Shown here: positions 1 to 9,375 of the stretch, one piece after another | How positions within the stretch are numbered: the stretch's first letter is position 1 | How the letters are laid out: every line of letters begins with the position of its first letter | NCBI RefSeq assembly: GCF_001866055.1 | Contig: NZ_MLQS01000023.1 | Coordinates: 35,506 to 99,505 of the forward strand | Length of the DNA stretch: 64,000 nt | Direction: 5' to 3' | DNA from: Anaerobacillus alkalidiazotrophicus | GTDB taxonomy: Bacteria; Bacillota; Bacilli; Bacillales_H; Anaerobacillaceae | The notes under the pieces: generated by a model | What the model was told of the DNA's origin: nothing | The model's input: only the letters and a program-made list of their open reading frames with translations | Database searches by the model: none | Translations under genes and position numbers: made by a program

Positions 1-107
1 CTGAACATTCGATTCCAATCCCACGCGCCCGTTTTGAGGCCTTTAATAGGAACTTTCAAAAACTGTGCTAGAACAATAGCCATTAACGATGCAATAACAC
101 CTTTCAC
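1..107 (-). CDS. YuiD-like divergent PAP2-family membrane protein, N-terminal part
   Basis: Only the first 35 codons are in the window, and the gene continues beyond base 1. It opens with GTG at 107, preceded by a strong AGGGGGAG ribosome site six bases upstream. The visible residues form one hydrophobic helix followed by a KVPI..KTGAWDW motif. This resembles the N-terminus of the DUF212/YuiD family, small integral membrane proteins distantly related to PAP2 phosphatases whose role is not established. The family assignment rests on a short stretch recalled from memory, so it is moderately confident. An internal ATG (codon 9) is a possible but less well placed start. Confidence 0.6.
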   Translation of the reverse strand, partial: MKGVIASLMAIVLAQFLKVPIKGLKTGAWDWNRMF

Positions 108-371
108 AAAAAACTCCCCCTAAAAAAACTACATAATCGTTTAGTTAGGTTTCGATATTTTTAGCATTTTTATTCTCGTATAACTCATATTAAAAGCTAA
201 TAAAAGTTTCAAGAGAGCTACAACCATTTATTCGTATCATAAATGTTTTCTCCATTAGGATTTTATTTTAAAAATAAAATCCTTTAATTTGTAAGATAAG
301 TCTTTGGTGATTCGAAAATCTGAGCTATATTTCTCCCTTAATTAAGTTGGTAAATCTTAGTTTTTCAACAC

Positions 372-524
372 AAGAAAAGCGCAAGGCGCCCACCTATTGG
401 CGACAAACACTGGAAGGTCGGCAAGAAGCGGTCTGCTCTTTGACCGCAATTGACGATCTGAAGTGTTCAAGTCGATGCCGCTGAAGCTAGACAGTTTCCA
501 AGTTAGAAATTTATAAATTCTGAT
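372..524. repeat. Repeat family C, copy 1 (AAGCGCAAG..GCTAGACA type)
   Basis: This intergenic repeat starts with AAGAAAAGCGCAAGGCGCC and ends with GCTAGACAGTTTCC and AAGTTAGAAATTTATAAATT. Related copies lie at 27569-27708 and 27726-27984, with short pieces near 15890 and 27989. The interior pairs with itself imperfectly. It lies between the yuiD-like gene and yhfH. Apart from this repeat, 108-535 shows nothing I can assign. Confidence 0.7.
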
Positions 525-535
525 TATGTAAAATA

Positions 536-555
536 TGCTCCCTATTTAGGGAGCA
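536..555 (-). terminator. Hairpin terminator after yhfH
   Basis: A nine-pair inverted repeat (TGCTCCCTA / TAGGGAGCA) lies just after the yhfH stop, followed on the minus strand by a weak T-rich stretch. Confidence 0.55.
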
Positions 556-569
556 CTCTATATTTTCTA

Positions 570-707
570 TTATTTATTTTCTTCAGCTTCACATTTTTCA
601 CACTTATGTGTATAACAATCATGCATTTCATTCACTTCTTGTTGGCAATTTGAGCATAATTTCGGTGGTAAATTCTTAAAAAATTCAACTGCCGATTGTA
701 TGGCCAT
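570..707 (-). CDS. yhfH: YhfH family small zinc-ribbon-like protein
   Basis: This 45-codon gene has a clear GGAGGT ribosome site before ATG at 707. The product begins MAIQSAVEFFKNLPPK and then carries CSNC and a CEKC pair with an additional Cys between them, a possible small zinc ribbon. The N-terminal VEFFKNLP segment and the Cys spacing are those of the Bacillus YhfH family, whose function is unknown. A hairpin terminator follows at 536-555. It appears to be a single-gene unit. Confidence 0.75.
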   Translation of the reverse strand: MAIQSAVEFFKNLPPKLCSNCQQEVNEMHDCYTHKCEKCEAEENK

Positions 708-852
708 TATCATTACCTCCGTTCATATTAATTGTTATATAACAATTATACTAAAACTAAAATTGTATAACAATATTTATTTTCTGACTATTTCGAACTT
801 TTTTTGTAAATGGCTTTCTACTACACTAATATTAAGTATAATTAATAATAAC

Positions 853-897
853 ATTGGAAAAGGAGTATGAATTTGTTAATCATACTCCTTTTCCAAT
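853..897. terminator. Long bidirectional hairpin between yhfH and cheV
   Basis: An 18-base perfect inverted repeat (ATTGGAAAAGGAGTATGA and its complement) surrounds a nine-base loop. It lies downstream of cheV on the minus strand and probably ends its transcript. Confidence 0.75.
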
Positions 898-942
898 ATT
901 ATTTTAAAACTCTCGTAAGTAGATTTTTCAAAATTCCTACTC

Positions 943-1848
943 TTACGCTAATAACTTGTCGATGTTTTCGACTAAATTTACAATTTCAGGTTTACTAACT
1001 TGTGCATTAGCACCTACTCGATCACCTTTATGGTATAAATCTCCAGTAATCAATGAGCTAAAAATAACGACCGGTATATCTTTCAGTAATATATCATCTT
1101 TAATGCGTTTTGTTAAATGGTGTCCATCCATTTTCGGCATTTCAATATCGGAAATTATCACATCTGGCAATTGAGTGAACAATTTTTCTTTCCCTATCTT
1201 CTCCAAATGATCCCAAGCAAGTTTCCCATCTTCAAAAAATTGTAGATTCTCGTACCCTGCAGTCACTAACGTATCTTCAAGTAATCTTCGTAAGATTGGT
1301 GAATCTTCTACGATCATTACTTTTTTATATGAGCGTTCACGTGATCCCATTGTTTTAATTTCTTCCTTATTTATACCTGAACTAGGACTAATATCAACTA
1401 GAATTTTTTCATAATCTAATAGTAAGATCATATTATCTTCCATTTTTATAACACCAATTGTTGACCCTTCTAATCCTTGTGAAAGTTTAGTAGGCTTCTC
1501 GATTTGTTCCCATGAAATTCGATGAATTCTTGATACATTATGTACATGAAAAGCAACCTTCATTTTATTCAATTCTGCAACGATAAGTTTATCTTGCTCA
1601 GGAGACTCTGATGGAGGAAAGCCGATGACTTTAGCTAAATTAACAACTGGTAGCACTTCGTCTCGAAGTCTAATAATTCCCTCAACATTAGGATGACCAT
1701 TAGGCATTTTTGTAACAGGTAAAGGATTAATAATTTCTCGTACTTTCATTACATTTATTCCAAAAACACCTTGACCAATAGAAAATACAATGACCTCTAA
1801 TTCATTCGTTCCACTCTCTAATAAAATTCCTTTAGGATCGTTAGACAT
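943..1848 (-). CDS. cheV: Chemotaxis protein CheV (CheW-like coupling domain plus receiver)
   Basis: A 301-residue protein with a CheW-like domain at about residues 15-155 and a response-regulator receiver at about 175-300. The receiver keeps the acidic pair E181-D182, the likely phosphoacceptor D234 in SDIEMPKMDG, and K286 in VSKPE. In Bacillus, CheV couples chemoreceptors to the kinase CheA, and phosphorylation of its receiver contributes to adaptation. The gene stands alone here, with a long hairpin terminator downstream. No other chemotaxis genes are in the window. Length and domain order are normal for the family. Confidence 0.93.
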   Translation of the reverse strand: MSNDPKGILLESGTNELEVIVFSIGQGVFGINVMKVREIINPLPVTKMPNGHPNVEGIIRLRDEVLPVVNLAKVIGFPPSESPEQDKLIVAELNKMKVAFHVHNVSRIHRISWEQIEKPTKLSQGLEGSTIGVIKMEDNMILLLDYEKILVDISPSSGINKEEIKTMGSRERSYKKVMIVEDSPILRRLLEDTLVTAGYENLQFFEDGKLAWDHLEKIGKEKLFTQLPDVIISDIEMPKMDGHHLTKRIKDDILLKDIPVVIFSSLITGDLYHKGDRVGANAQVSKPEIVNLVENIDKLLA

Positions 1849-1960
1849 GATCTCATTTCCTCCTCATTCTAAAGCAACACTAATTCAAAATATTGAATAG
1901 ATTCTTAGTGCTCATTTATTGTAAACATTCACTTACAAATATAATATTATACCACAAACT

Positions 1961-2000
1961 AGCTATATCTAGGTAAACCAAGCCTCTACTAGATATAGCT
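1961..2000. terminator. Inverted repeat between cheV and ilvA
   Basis: AGCTATATCTAG and CTAGATATAGCT form a perfect 12-base stem with a 16-base loop downstream of ilvA. The T-tract is weak, so its action as a terminator is inferred. Confidence 0.5.
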
Positions 2001-2036
2001 AAGTTGTACAGTTAAACCTTTAAGAGTTTCATTCTC

Positions 2037-3287
2037 TTAGATCAAAAGATTAAATAAATTCTCATCTCTGTTTACTTCGATAAACTCGATTTCATGGTCT
2101 CTCATTCGAAGAAGTAAACCTTTGTAGTCTTCACTTCTTTTTAATTCGATACCAACAAGAGCTGGTCCATCATCTTTGTTATTTTTTTTCGCATATTCAA
2201 AGCGAATAATATCATCATCCGGACCTAACACTTTATCTAAAAATTCTCGTAAAGCCCCAGCGCGTTGTGGAAAGTTAATCACAAAGTAGTGTTGTAAACC
2301 TTCATAAATAAGGGACCGTTCTTTAATCTCCTGCATCCGCCCTATATCATTATTACCACCACTTATCACACAAACAACATTTTTTCCTTTTATCTCTTCT
2401 TTATAAAATTGTAGAGCTGATATCGGCAGTGCTCCAGCTGGCTCTGCAACAATTGCATTTTCATTATAGAGCTCTAAAATGGTTGTACAAATCTTTCCTT
2501 CAGGAACAATAATCACATCATCTAATAGGGAATGACATATTGAGAACGGAAGCTCACCAACTTTTTTCACAGCAGCTCCATCCACAAATTTATCAATTTT
2601 TTTTAGTGGAACGACTTCACCTTTTTCAAGTGACTTTTTCATTGCTGGAGCCCCTTCAGGCTCTACTCCAATAATTTTCGTCGAAGGACTAACCCCTTTG
2701 ATATAGGTCCCAACTCCGGAGGATAAGCCACCTCCACCAATCGACATAAGTAAATAATCGATAGGCTCGTCCATGTCATCCATTATTTCCATTCCAATTG
2801 TCCCTTGCCCTGCAATAATTCTCTTATCGTCAAAAGGATGAATAAATGTTTTGTTATTTGCAACGCAATATTCCATTGCTTCGGCAAATGCATCATCGAA
2901 CGTGTCACCACATAAAACAACTTCGACAAATTCACCACCAAAACGCTTTACTTGCGTAACTTTTTGCCTTGGTGTCGTTTTAGGCATAAATATCTTACCG
3001 AAAGTACCTAAATGTTTACATGAATAGGCAACACCTTGAGCGTGATTACCTGCACTTGCACAAACTACACCATTTTCAAGTTCTTCTTTTGTTAAGCTTT
3101 GAATAAGATGAAAAGCACCACGAATTTTAAATGATCGGACTACTTGTAAGTCCTCTCTTTTCAAAAATACATTACATCCATATCGTTCAGATAATACTGC
3201 GTTATACTGTAAAGGAGTATGAACAACTACATCCTTTAAACTATGATGTGCTATGACTATGTCTTGTATCATTACTTTGGTATCCAT
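2037..3287 (-). CDS. ilvA: Threonine deaminase (biosynthetic, short form)
   Basis: A 416-residue PLP enzyme converting threonine to 2-oxobutyrate, the first step of isoleucine synthesis. The PLP lysine is K54 in RSFKIRGA, a serine/threonine dehydratase signature. SAGNHAQG and a glycine-rich SIGGGGLSSG phosphate-binding loop follow. From about residue 330 there is one ACT-like regulatory domain (FVINFPQRAGALREF), the single-domain arrangement typical of Bacillus IlvA rather than the two-domain E. coli form. No T-box leader was recognised upstream. The gene is monocistronic. Confidence 0.92.
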   Translation of the reverse strand: MDTKVMIQDIVIAHHSLKDVVVHTPLQYNAVLSERYGCNVFLKREDLQVVRSFKIRGAFHLIQSLTKEELENGVVCASAGNHAQGVAYSCKHLGTFGKIFMPKTTPRQKVTQVKRFGGEFVEVVLCGDTFDDAFAEAMEYCVANNKTFIHPFDDKRIIAGQGTIGMEIMDDMDEPIDYLLMSIGGGGLSSGVGTYIKGVSPSTKIIGVEPEGAPAMKKSLEKGEVVPLKKIDKFVDGAAVKKVGELPFSICHSLLDDVIIVPEGKICTTILELYNENAIVAEPAGALPISALQFYKEEIKGKNVVCVISGGNNDIGRMQEIKERSLIYEGLQHYFVINFPQRAGALREFLDKVLGPDDDIIRFEYAKKNNKDDGPALVGIELKRSEDYKGLLLRMRDHEIEFIEVNRDENLFNLLI

Positions 3288-3429
3288 TTTAAATCCTTCC
3301 TAATTTCATTATACAAAAAATTGTTATTTTTCATTGATTTATTCATTATAGCATGTTTTTTATCGATTAAAGTCGTTATATCTAATATCAATTATTAATT
3401 TTATCATTCAATTAACAATTCGTAAAAAT

Positions 3430-3617
3430 ATATTCACAATAAAGCTTAACGTGAACTGTGTACGCCCCCCCTCGTCTACCCTTCTTCACCAATTCTTAAA
3501 GTTATGAGGTTGCGTCTTACTGTGCATTAAATAATATTGAACTACTCACCGCTTAACGCCTTTAAGGTCGTTTGAAGCGGGAGATTCCTAAGAACACCAG
3601 CGTAACCGACTAGTTTA
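3430..3617 (-). mobile_element. Right end of an IS200/IS605 (IS1341-type) remnant, including the likely omega-RNA 3' end
   Basis: Directly downstream of the tnpB fragment, the minus strand reads AATCTCCCGCTTCAA and, some 30 bases on, AAGCGGTGAGTAGTTCAA. The CCGCTT/AAGCGG pairing resembles the right-end hairpin of IS1341-type elements, where the transposon-end RNA scaffold ends and a guide begins. Further along (about 3430-3530) is a degenerate stretch resembling repeat family A. No tnpA is present. Boundaries are approximate. Confidence 0.5.
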
Positions 3618-3947
3618 TTAGGCTTGCCCCGTAGTTCCTACGGTTAGAAGCCTTATTGCTTTACTTTTAAGGTTTTGTCCTGCGTTACTATCTCGATCGT
3701 GATGTGTGCCACAAGAAGGACAGTTCCACTCACGAAGGTTAAGATTCTTAACGACTTTATTTTGATAGCCACAGCACGAACACAGTTGACTCGAAGCAAA
3801 TGTTTTGGATACAACAACTACTTGTTTGCCATACCAAATCGCTTTGGATTCAAGCATCGTTTTTAAATTGTGACCAAGATGATCGAAAGGAACTCTCGTT
3901 CTTATTATATCGTAATTAGGAAAGTTTTGGCTACGGCCAACCGACAT
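3618..3947 (-). pseudogene. tnpB: TnpB (IS200/IS605 RNA-guided nuclease), C-terminal remnant
   Basis: 109 codons carry the end of a TnpB protein. The zinc finger reads [11 protein letters not shown] and then [14 protein letters not shown], where the Asp in DRDSNA matches the last RuvC catalytic position. The end, [10 protein letters not shown], is also typical. Full-length TnpB is about 370-400 residues, so two thirds is missing, including the first two RuvC catalytic acids. The open frame upstream of about residue 22 no longer looks like TnpB. This is a dead remnant flanked on its 3' side by a plausible element end. Confidence 0.85.
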
Positions 3948-4022
3948 TCATCTCCCACCTACTCATTGGGCTAGTCCCTTCACATTCCTTGAGTTGGAGC
4001 TCTTCTGTCATAAATGATAAAA

Positions 4023-4066
4023 TAAAAACCATTAGCAGCATTTATCAATGCAACTGATGGTTTTTA
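4023..4066 (-). terminator. Terminator after the GntR/ABC operon
   Basis: An inverted repeat with outer arms AAAAACCAT and ATGGTTTTT is followed on the minus strand by TTTTTATTTTA, downstream of the permease gene ending at 4129. Confidence 0.65.
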
Positions 4067-4128
4067 AGCATTAATCATTTTACAATACGATTAGCTATTT
4101 CGCCACACCTTTTGTTTTTACTTTTTAT

Positions 4129-4929
4129 TTACGCTTCAACTTTATTATCTAAAAGCCAAGAAGAAATGAATAAAACAGCCACTACAACAACTATATCAAC
4201 AACTGTCGTACCAATATAGAGCACTGCTTCTGTAGCTGCTTCCATGTCCAAAGTCGGATCTCCACCGATTTCATCAATATGGATGATGAATGAATTCATT
4301 ATCGTATCAGTATTTAAAATGACTCCCCATTCTGTAATCCCTTTATATATTACCGTTTCTTGAAAACGAGACCAAAGCCACCCTGCTCCTAATGTAATAG
4401 CAACACCTATTAACCAGCCCCACTTTCGAATTGATTTCGACATCATAAAAATGAATGTTGAAACTGCACCGAATTGAAGTGAACCTACAAAAATACCAAA
4501 GAAAAGGATCCACCAAAAAGACTGATATTGTTCAAATAAAAATTGTGGAATTGTTGGATCTGAGAACTTTCCTGAACTTTGCTTTAGCAAAAAATATATA
4601 ATCATAAATGTTGTCAGCAATGAAACGAAAAGCTGGGTGGTAGCAGCTAAAAATTTTGCAGATAATAATTCCCAACCAGTTCTTGGGATATTCAACCAAA
4701 AAAACGATGTTTTCTGTTTCCACTCTAACCTCAGAGAATCTATCATCGCAAAAAACAAGTAAAATAAATGTAAGATAATTAAAGGTATTGTTAACATGAT
4801 AAACATTGGGCTGTATCTTTCAATAAGAACATAAAACAACACAGCTACCATAAGTAAGAAAATAATGTTCAAAAGGAACTTTGTTTTGGTTAATCGGATT
4901 TCCTTTTTATACAAGGTCAACCAACTCAT
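4129..4929 (-). CDS. ABC transporter permease of a GntR-linked exporter
   Basis: A 266-residue integral membrane protein with about six hydrophobic helices and no ATPase motifs, resembling ABC-2 type permeases. Its start overlaps the end of the upstream ATPase gene by four bases, so the two are translationally coupled and almost certainly form one transporter. With the GntR gene upstream this matches the Ytr/Bcr-like GntR-ATPase-permease operon pattern, often induced by cell-wall stress. The substrate cannot be told from the sequence. A terminator follows at 4023-4066. Confidence 0.8.
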   Translation of the reverse strand: MSWLTLYKKEIRLTKTKFLLNIIFLLMVAVLFYVLIERYSPMFIMLTIPLIILHLFYLFFAMIDSLRLEWKQKTSFFWLNIPRTGWELLSAKFLAATTQLFVSLLTTFMIIYFLLKQSSGKFSDPTIPQFLFEQYQSFWWILFFGIFVGSLQFGAVSTFIFMMSKSIRKWGWLIGVAITLGAGWLWSRFQETVIYKGITEWGVILNTDTIMNSFIIHIDEIGGDPTLDMEAATEAVLYIGTTVVDIVVVVAVLFISSWLLDNKVEA

Positions 4930-5624
4930 CGTAACACCTCTTTCATTGCGTCTAACACGCTCTGCCCTTTTTTCTCTCTCAAATCTTCTACCTTTTCAGA
5001 TAACATTATTTCTCCATCTCGTACTAATACTACATAATCTAATAGGGGTTCTATTTCTGTTACTTCATGCGTTGAAATTAGTAACGTCTGTTCTTCCATT
5101 TCCACATACCTAGCAATCATCTTTATTATGTCTTCTCTAACAAGCGGGTCTAACCCTGATAAAGGTTCATCCATGATAAGTAATGGAGCTTTTCTTGCTA
5201 AAGTAATGGCAATTTTCACTCTAGCTCGGTTACCCTTCGAGAGGCTCCCAACCTTTTTTTGTTGATCTACATTAAGAGTTTCAATAATTTCTATTGCTTT
5301 TTTTTGATCGAAGTCATCAAAAACATCGCTTGATAAAGCAATTGTCTCACTTACTGTAAAAAATTCATAGAGTGAATCAACCTCTGCAAGAAATGCTACT
5401 TTTTTCCCTATCAATCTCGTAACATTCTCTCCACATACAGTAATTTCACCTGAAGTCTTTTTTAATAATCCCGCTGTAAGCTTTAATAACGTTGATTTTC
5501 CACTTCCGTTTGATCCAACTAAACCTATAATTCCACCTTTTGGTATTTGAAGACTGACATTGTTTAATGCTATTGTTAACCCATACTTTTTAAAAACATC
5601 CGAGAATGTAATAATTTTTTCCAT
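4926..5624 (-). CDS. ABC transporter ATP-binding protein of a GntR-linked exporter
   Basis: A 232-residue ABC ATPase. Visible motifs are the Walker A loop GSNGSGKST, a signature loop in the divergent form SLSKGNRARV, Walker B LLIMDEPLSGLD and the switch STHE. It works with the permease encoded immediately downstream (four-base overlap). The GntR gene ends 13 bases upstream, completing a regulator-ATPase-permease operon. The LSKGN signature in place of LSGGQ occurs in YtrB-like ATPases. Confidence 0.88.
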   Translation of the reverse strand: MEKIITFSDVFKKYGLTIALNNVSLQIPKGGIIGLVGSNGSGKSTLLKLTAGLLKKTSGEITVCGENVTRLIGKKVAFLAEVDSLYEFFTVSETIALSSDVFDDFDQKKAIEIIETLNVDQQKKVGSLSKGNRARVKIAITLARKAPLLIMDEPLSGLDPLVREDIIKMIARYVEMEEQTLLISTHEVTEIEPLLDYVVLVRDGEIMLSEKVEDLREKKGQSVLDAMKEVLR

Positions 5625-5637
5625 GTTTTCACCTCTA

Positions 5638-6015
5638 TCACAACGACTTTTTAAGGGCTACACTCACTTGTTCAATGATTTCTTCCTCAGTAAAACCATT
5701 ATTTTTCATATAAGTAACAAACTTACCAACATATTGTTCCGAGATCTCTGAACGCAGTCGTTTAATTATTGTCTTATCCTCTGTCACAAAAGATCCTTGG
5801 CCTCTTTTCGCCACAACTACTTGTAACCTTTCCATTTCAGCATATGTCCTTTGAACAGTATTTGGGTTCACTCCAACTTCTACTGCAGTTTCTCTAACTG
5901 ATGGTAATTTTTCACCTGGTTCTATAGAACCGTTACATATTTGTTGGAAAAAGTAGTCCATTAACTGTAAATATATTGGCTTTGAATTGTCAAAGGATAC
6001 ATTCATACAATACAC
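5638..6015 (-). CDS. GntR-family regulator, YtrA subfamily
   Basis: 125 residues: an N-terminal winged helix-turn-helix (YLQLMDYFFQQI, LPSVRETAVEVGVNPNTVQRTYAEME) and a short C-terminal helical tail without the large effector domain of other GntR proteins. That size and shape are characteristic of the YtrA subfamily, which normally represses its own operon of ABC transporter genes. AGGAGG lies just before GTG at 6015. An ATG three codons on (6006) is an alternative start. Its likely targets are the two downstream genes and possibly the transporter pair upstream. Confidence 0.88.
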   Translation of the reverse strand: MYCMNVSFDNSKPIYLQLMDYFFQQICNGSIEPGEKLPSVRETAVEVGVNPNTVQRTYAEMERLQVVVAKRGQGSFVTEDKTIIKRLRSEISEQYVGKFVTYMKNNGFTEEEIIEQVSVALKKSL

Positions 6016-6152
6016 AATACCTCCTTTTTAAGGGAACTAACTTTGGTGAAAAATACTTATCACGTTCCCGTTTACCACCTATTTTCAAAGAGAAACTTTC
6101 TGATAAGTATCCATGTAACCTTTTAGCTAATCTGCTTTATTTTACCATATTG

Positions 6153-7103
6153 TTACGCAGCAACATCTCGTTTTTTGAAAATTAACAAAGATAATGTATT
6201 AAAGAGAATAAAATAAAAAACTAACACCATGACTGAAAATTGAAAAGTCATTCCTTCTACAATCGGTGTACCTTCAATATATTGAGCAAGATATGTGTTA
6301 GCAAATAATATATATTTTACCCATTCATATTGACTAAGTACGTGAACAAGTTGGGTCCCTGTAAACATTAAAAATAAAGCTAATCCTATGGCTAGAGAGC
6401 TGCTTCGAAATACTGTTGAGATCATGAAGGCGAACGTCACCATCATTAATAATTCAACACTTGTTAAACTATATAACATTAATAATTGACTAAACATGTT
6501 TCGTTCAAGTACTTCTCCTTGTGCAAAGTACAAGTATGGTTGAGTGATTGTTGACATTCCAAATAAAATTCCACCAATAATAAATGAAAATAAAAATAAT
6601 CCTAGCAGCATTAATAATGCGAACAAAAATGTTGCTACATATTTAGATAGCAGGATTTTTGTTCTTGATACAGGACGGATTAACAATAATTTAATCGTTC
6701 CCCAGGAAAATTCACCTGCCACAATACCCGCTGCAACAATAATCGTAAACATCGTAATGATGCTGATTAGATTTACAGTCGAAGTCATATATCCCCAAAA
6801 GCTTTTAGTCTCAATCGGGGGAATATCGTGGGCGAGTCGATATTCATTTAAAGTAATATCTTTTTCATACCTCTCTAGTACTGGTTTTGGCATCGTAGTA
6901 TCATTAATAACTGTCTGCATGTTCATATTCTCAAGCATTAATGCTTCTTGCCATGTATCATGTGCAGGATCTTCTAAAATAAATTTTGTAAATAAACCAA
7001 TAATGAGCAAAATTGAAATCAAAATGCCAAACATTACCCAAGTTCCTAAACGAAAGTAAATTTTCATATTTTCATTTTGCACAAGTCGTAGTAAGTTAGA
7101 CAT
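6153..7103 (-). CDS. ABC-2 type permease (bacitracin-exporter-like)
   Basis: An ABC-2 family permease: one N-terminal helix, an extracellular loop of about 75 residues, then five or six helices from about residue 110. I chose ATG at 7103 because AGGTGGTG lies at a good distance before it; the frame is open four codons further upstream. It overlaps the end of the ATPase gene by eight bases, so the pair is coupled. The large first loop and the neighbouring ATPase resemble BcrAB-type peptide or antibiotic exporters. The substrate is unknown. Confidence 0.82.
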   Translation of the reverse strand: MSNLLRLVQNENMKIYFRLGTWVMFGILISILLIIGLFTKFILEDPAHDTWQEALMLENMNMQTVINDTTMPKPVLERYEKDITLNEYRLAHDIPPIETKSFWGYMTSTVNLISIITMFTIIVAAGIVAGEFSWGTIKLLLIRPVSRTKILLSKYVATFLFALLMLLGLFLFSFIIGGILFGMSTITQPYLYFAQGEVLERNMFSQLLMLYSLTSVELLMMVTFAFMISTVFRSSSLAIGLALFLMFTGTQLVHVLSQYEWVKYILFANTYLAQYIEGTPIVEGMTFQFSVMVLVFYFILFNTLSLLIFKKRDVAA

Positions 7104-8019
7104 TTTGTTCACCACCTGTCACTTCTAAAAATTTCTCCTCTAAAGATTTTGCTGTATTTGAAATGCTGTAAACTTTTACATTATTATTAACGAACACTTG
7201 ATTGACTTGTGGTATCCTTTCCTTCTCTAACGTAATTTCAATGAACTCCCCAGTATCTTTAACTAAATAGTTTGGAAAGTTTTCCTTTATTACTTGTGAT
7301 GCTACTTTTGTGTTATGGACTTCAAAACGTACGACAAGCTCTTTCTCACCATTAATAAACTCATTAACTGTTTGAACACCAATTAATTTTCCATTTTGAA
7401 TAATTCCGATTCTATCGCACATTAATTCCATTTCTGATAACAAGTGGCTAGATACGATGACGCTTAGTCCTTCAACCCTAGCTAATTTTCTTAAATAGTC
7501 ACGAATTTCCCTTATCCCTGCAGGGTCTAAACCGTTCGTTGGTTCATCTAAAATTAATACTGATGGTGAATGTAAAAGGGCTTGCGCTAAACCTAAGCGC
7601 TGTCTCATCCCCAATGAGTATGTTTTTACCTTTTCATGAATTCGACTACTGAGCCCAACGAGATTTACTACTTCATTAATTCTTTCTTTACTTACGCCAT
7701 CGACCATACGTGCATAATGAACTAAATTTTGATATCCAGATAAAAACTTATACATCTCTGGATTTTCTACAATTGCTCCAATTTCTGAAATGGCACCCTC
7801 AAAATCTTTAACCACATTTTTCCCCTTAATAAGCACTTCACCTTCAGTTATTGAGATTAAGCCAACTAACATTCGAATTGTCGTTGTTTTTCCAGCACCA
7901 TTTGGTCCTAAAAAACCAAAAACCTCACCAGGATAAATATCAAAGCTTAGATCATCAATAATTTTCTTGCCTTTTATTTTCTTCGTAACATTTTTTATTG
8001 AAACAACAGGTGTTAACAA
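7096..8019 (-). CDS. ABC transporter ATP-binding protein (BcrA-like)
   Basis: A BcrA/CcmA-type ATPase of 308 codons from a TTG start, with Walker A GPNGAGKTT, signature YSLGMRQRLGLA, Walker B VLILDEPTNGLDP and switch SSHLL. A C-terminal extension of about 90 residues is typical of exporters. The frame is open to an ATG at 8043, but GGAGGGG lies inside that extension and points to TTG at 8019 as the true start. It pairs with the overlapping permease. A GntR regulator and a second transporter follow in the same direction. Confidence 0.87.
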   Translation of the reverse strand: MLTPVVSIKNVTKKIKGKKIIDDLSFDIYPGEVFGFLGPNGAGKTTTIRMLVGLISITEGEVLIKGKNVVKDFEGAISEIGAIVENPEMYKFLSGYQNLVHYARMVDGVSKERINEVVNLVGLSSRIHEKVKTYSLGMRQRLGLAQALLHSPSVLILDEPTNGLDPAGIREIRDYLRKLARVEGLSVIVSSHLLSEMELMCDRIGIIQNGKLIGVQTVNEFINGEKELVVRFEVHNTKVASQVIKENFPNYLVKDTGEFIEITLEKERIPQVNQVFVNNNVKVYSISNTAKSLEEKFLEVTGGEQNV

Positions 8020-8260
8020 GTAATATCCCCTCCATAAGTACAATCACACCGCACCTGTGATCTACTGTATTAATTTAATAATACACCGACACAAGGGATA
8101 ATGTCAATCTAAACATAATAATATCCAAATATTAGTGAATTTATTGTGAACGAGTTAATAATTTTGTAACTCTTTATAATAACGCTTAATCTAGTTTAAA
8201 CTTATAGTGAATTTCTCTTATACTGATTAACCAAAAAAGTCTTTTTTGTCTTGATCGTAT

Positions 8261-8303
8261 AAAAAAGAAGGCTTTGCCAAATTAGCAAAAGCCTTCTTTT
8301 ATT
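8261..8303. terminator. Bidirectional terminator downstream of the cyclophilin gene
   Basis: AAAAGAAGGC pairs with GCCTTCTTTT, with T-rich flanks in both directions. A second inverted repeat (ATATCTAGTTACG and its complement) lies at 8321-8356. The rest of 8044-8413 shows no gene. Confidence 0.75.
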
Positions 8304-8413
8304 CTCGCCCCTAAGAAAATATATCTAGTTACGTTGAACGGTTCGTAACTAGATATAGATTTATGTTGCTCAACTTTGGTATTATGAAATTCACTAAAGT
8401 AAAACAAGTTTTC

Positions 8414-9091
8414 TTAGTTTAATAATTCAATTCTCTCTATCGTTATATCTTCTTTAGGGCGATCGTTTTGTCCAACTTCTACTTCTGCAATAGCATCTAC
8501 CACATCCATACCTTCAATGACATGTCCAAAGACCGTATGGCGATAATCTAAATGTGGTGTGCCGCCATGTTGTTTATAATGCTCTAGCGCTTCTTCAGAA
8601 AAGTCTATTGCTGAACTACCTTGAAAGGATTTGCTTTGGACAATAAAAAACTGACTTCCATTCGTATTAGGACCAGCATTAGCCATTGATAAGGCCCCGC
8701 TAAAATGAGCTAGTGCCGGAGAAAATTCATCTTCAAATCGCTCACCATAAATACTCTCTCCACCTGCACCGGTACCCTCCGGATCACCTGTTTGTACCAT
8801 AAATCCTTCTATGACACGGTGAAAAATAACACCGTCATAATAGCCATTCTCACTATGAGTTAAGAAGTTTTCAACAGCTAATGGGGCATATTTCGGAAAT
8901 AATTTAATCGTGATATCACCTTTACTCGTTACCATTTTAACAAGCTTCTCATCCGATTGAACTTCCGTAATAAGTTGAGGATATTCATCTGCAATTACTT
9001 CTTCCTGCTGTACGTCCGGAGCTGCTTGTCCACATCCAGAAATAAGAACAAGCATGAAAGTCCCTAATAATAAATAATTAACAAAACGCAT
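8414..9091 (-). CDS. Cyclophilin-type peptidyl-prolyl isomerase, lipoprotein
   Basis: A 225-residue protein with a lipoprotein signal peptide ending LISGC (lipid-modified Cys20) and a cyclophilin domain from about residue 48 to the end. Cyclophilin signatures are [35 protein letters not shown] and [14 protein letters not shown]. It should act outside the membrane, assisting folding of secreted proteins at prolyl bonds. AGGAGTAG precedes the ATG. It differs from cytoplasmic PpiB by the lipoprotein N-terminus. Confidence 0.92.
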   Translation of the reverse strand: MRFVNYLLLGTFMLVLISGCGQAAPDVQQEEVIADEYPQLITEVQSDEKLVKMVTSKGDITIKLFPKYAPLAVENFLTHSENGYYDGVIFHRVIEGFMVQTGDPEGTGAGGESIYGERFEDEFSPALAHFSGALSMANAGPNTNGSQFFIVQSKSFQGSSAIDFSEEALEHYKQHGGTPHLDYRHTVFGHVIEGMDVVDAIAEVEVGQNDRPKEDITIERIELLN

Positions 9092-9375
9092 GATATAACT
9101 ACTCCTTTATCATTTTATTATCTTGTTACACCTCCAATGTAGTCTACTATTAGATCTTAGGTTCATACAAATGGAGAATCTTTCAACAAAAATAAGTGAC
9201 ATTGTTATAAAAATACCACAATCAGAGAAAGTATTAAAGTCATATAAAATCGATTTTTGCTACGATGGGATCAATCATCACAAGGAGCTATGAACAAAGA
9301 TAAAAACCTCATTCCCTTGCAAAATTTATGATACACGCCAAACCAAACATCCGTTCGTCTTTTCGTTTCTTTATG

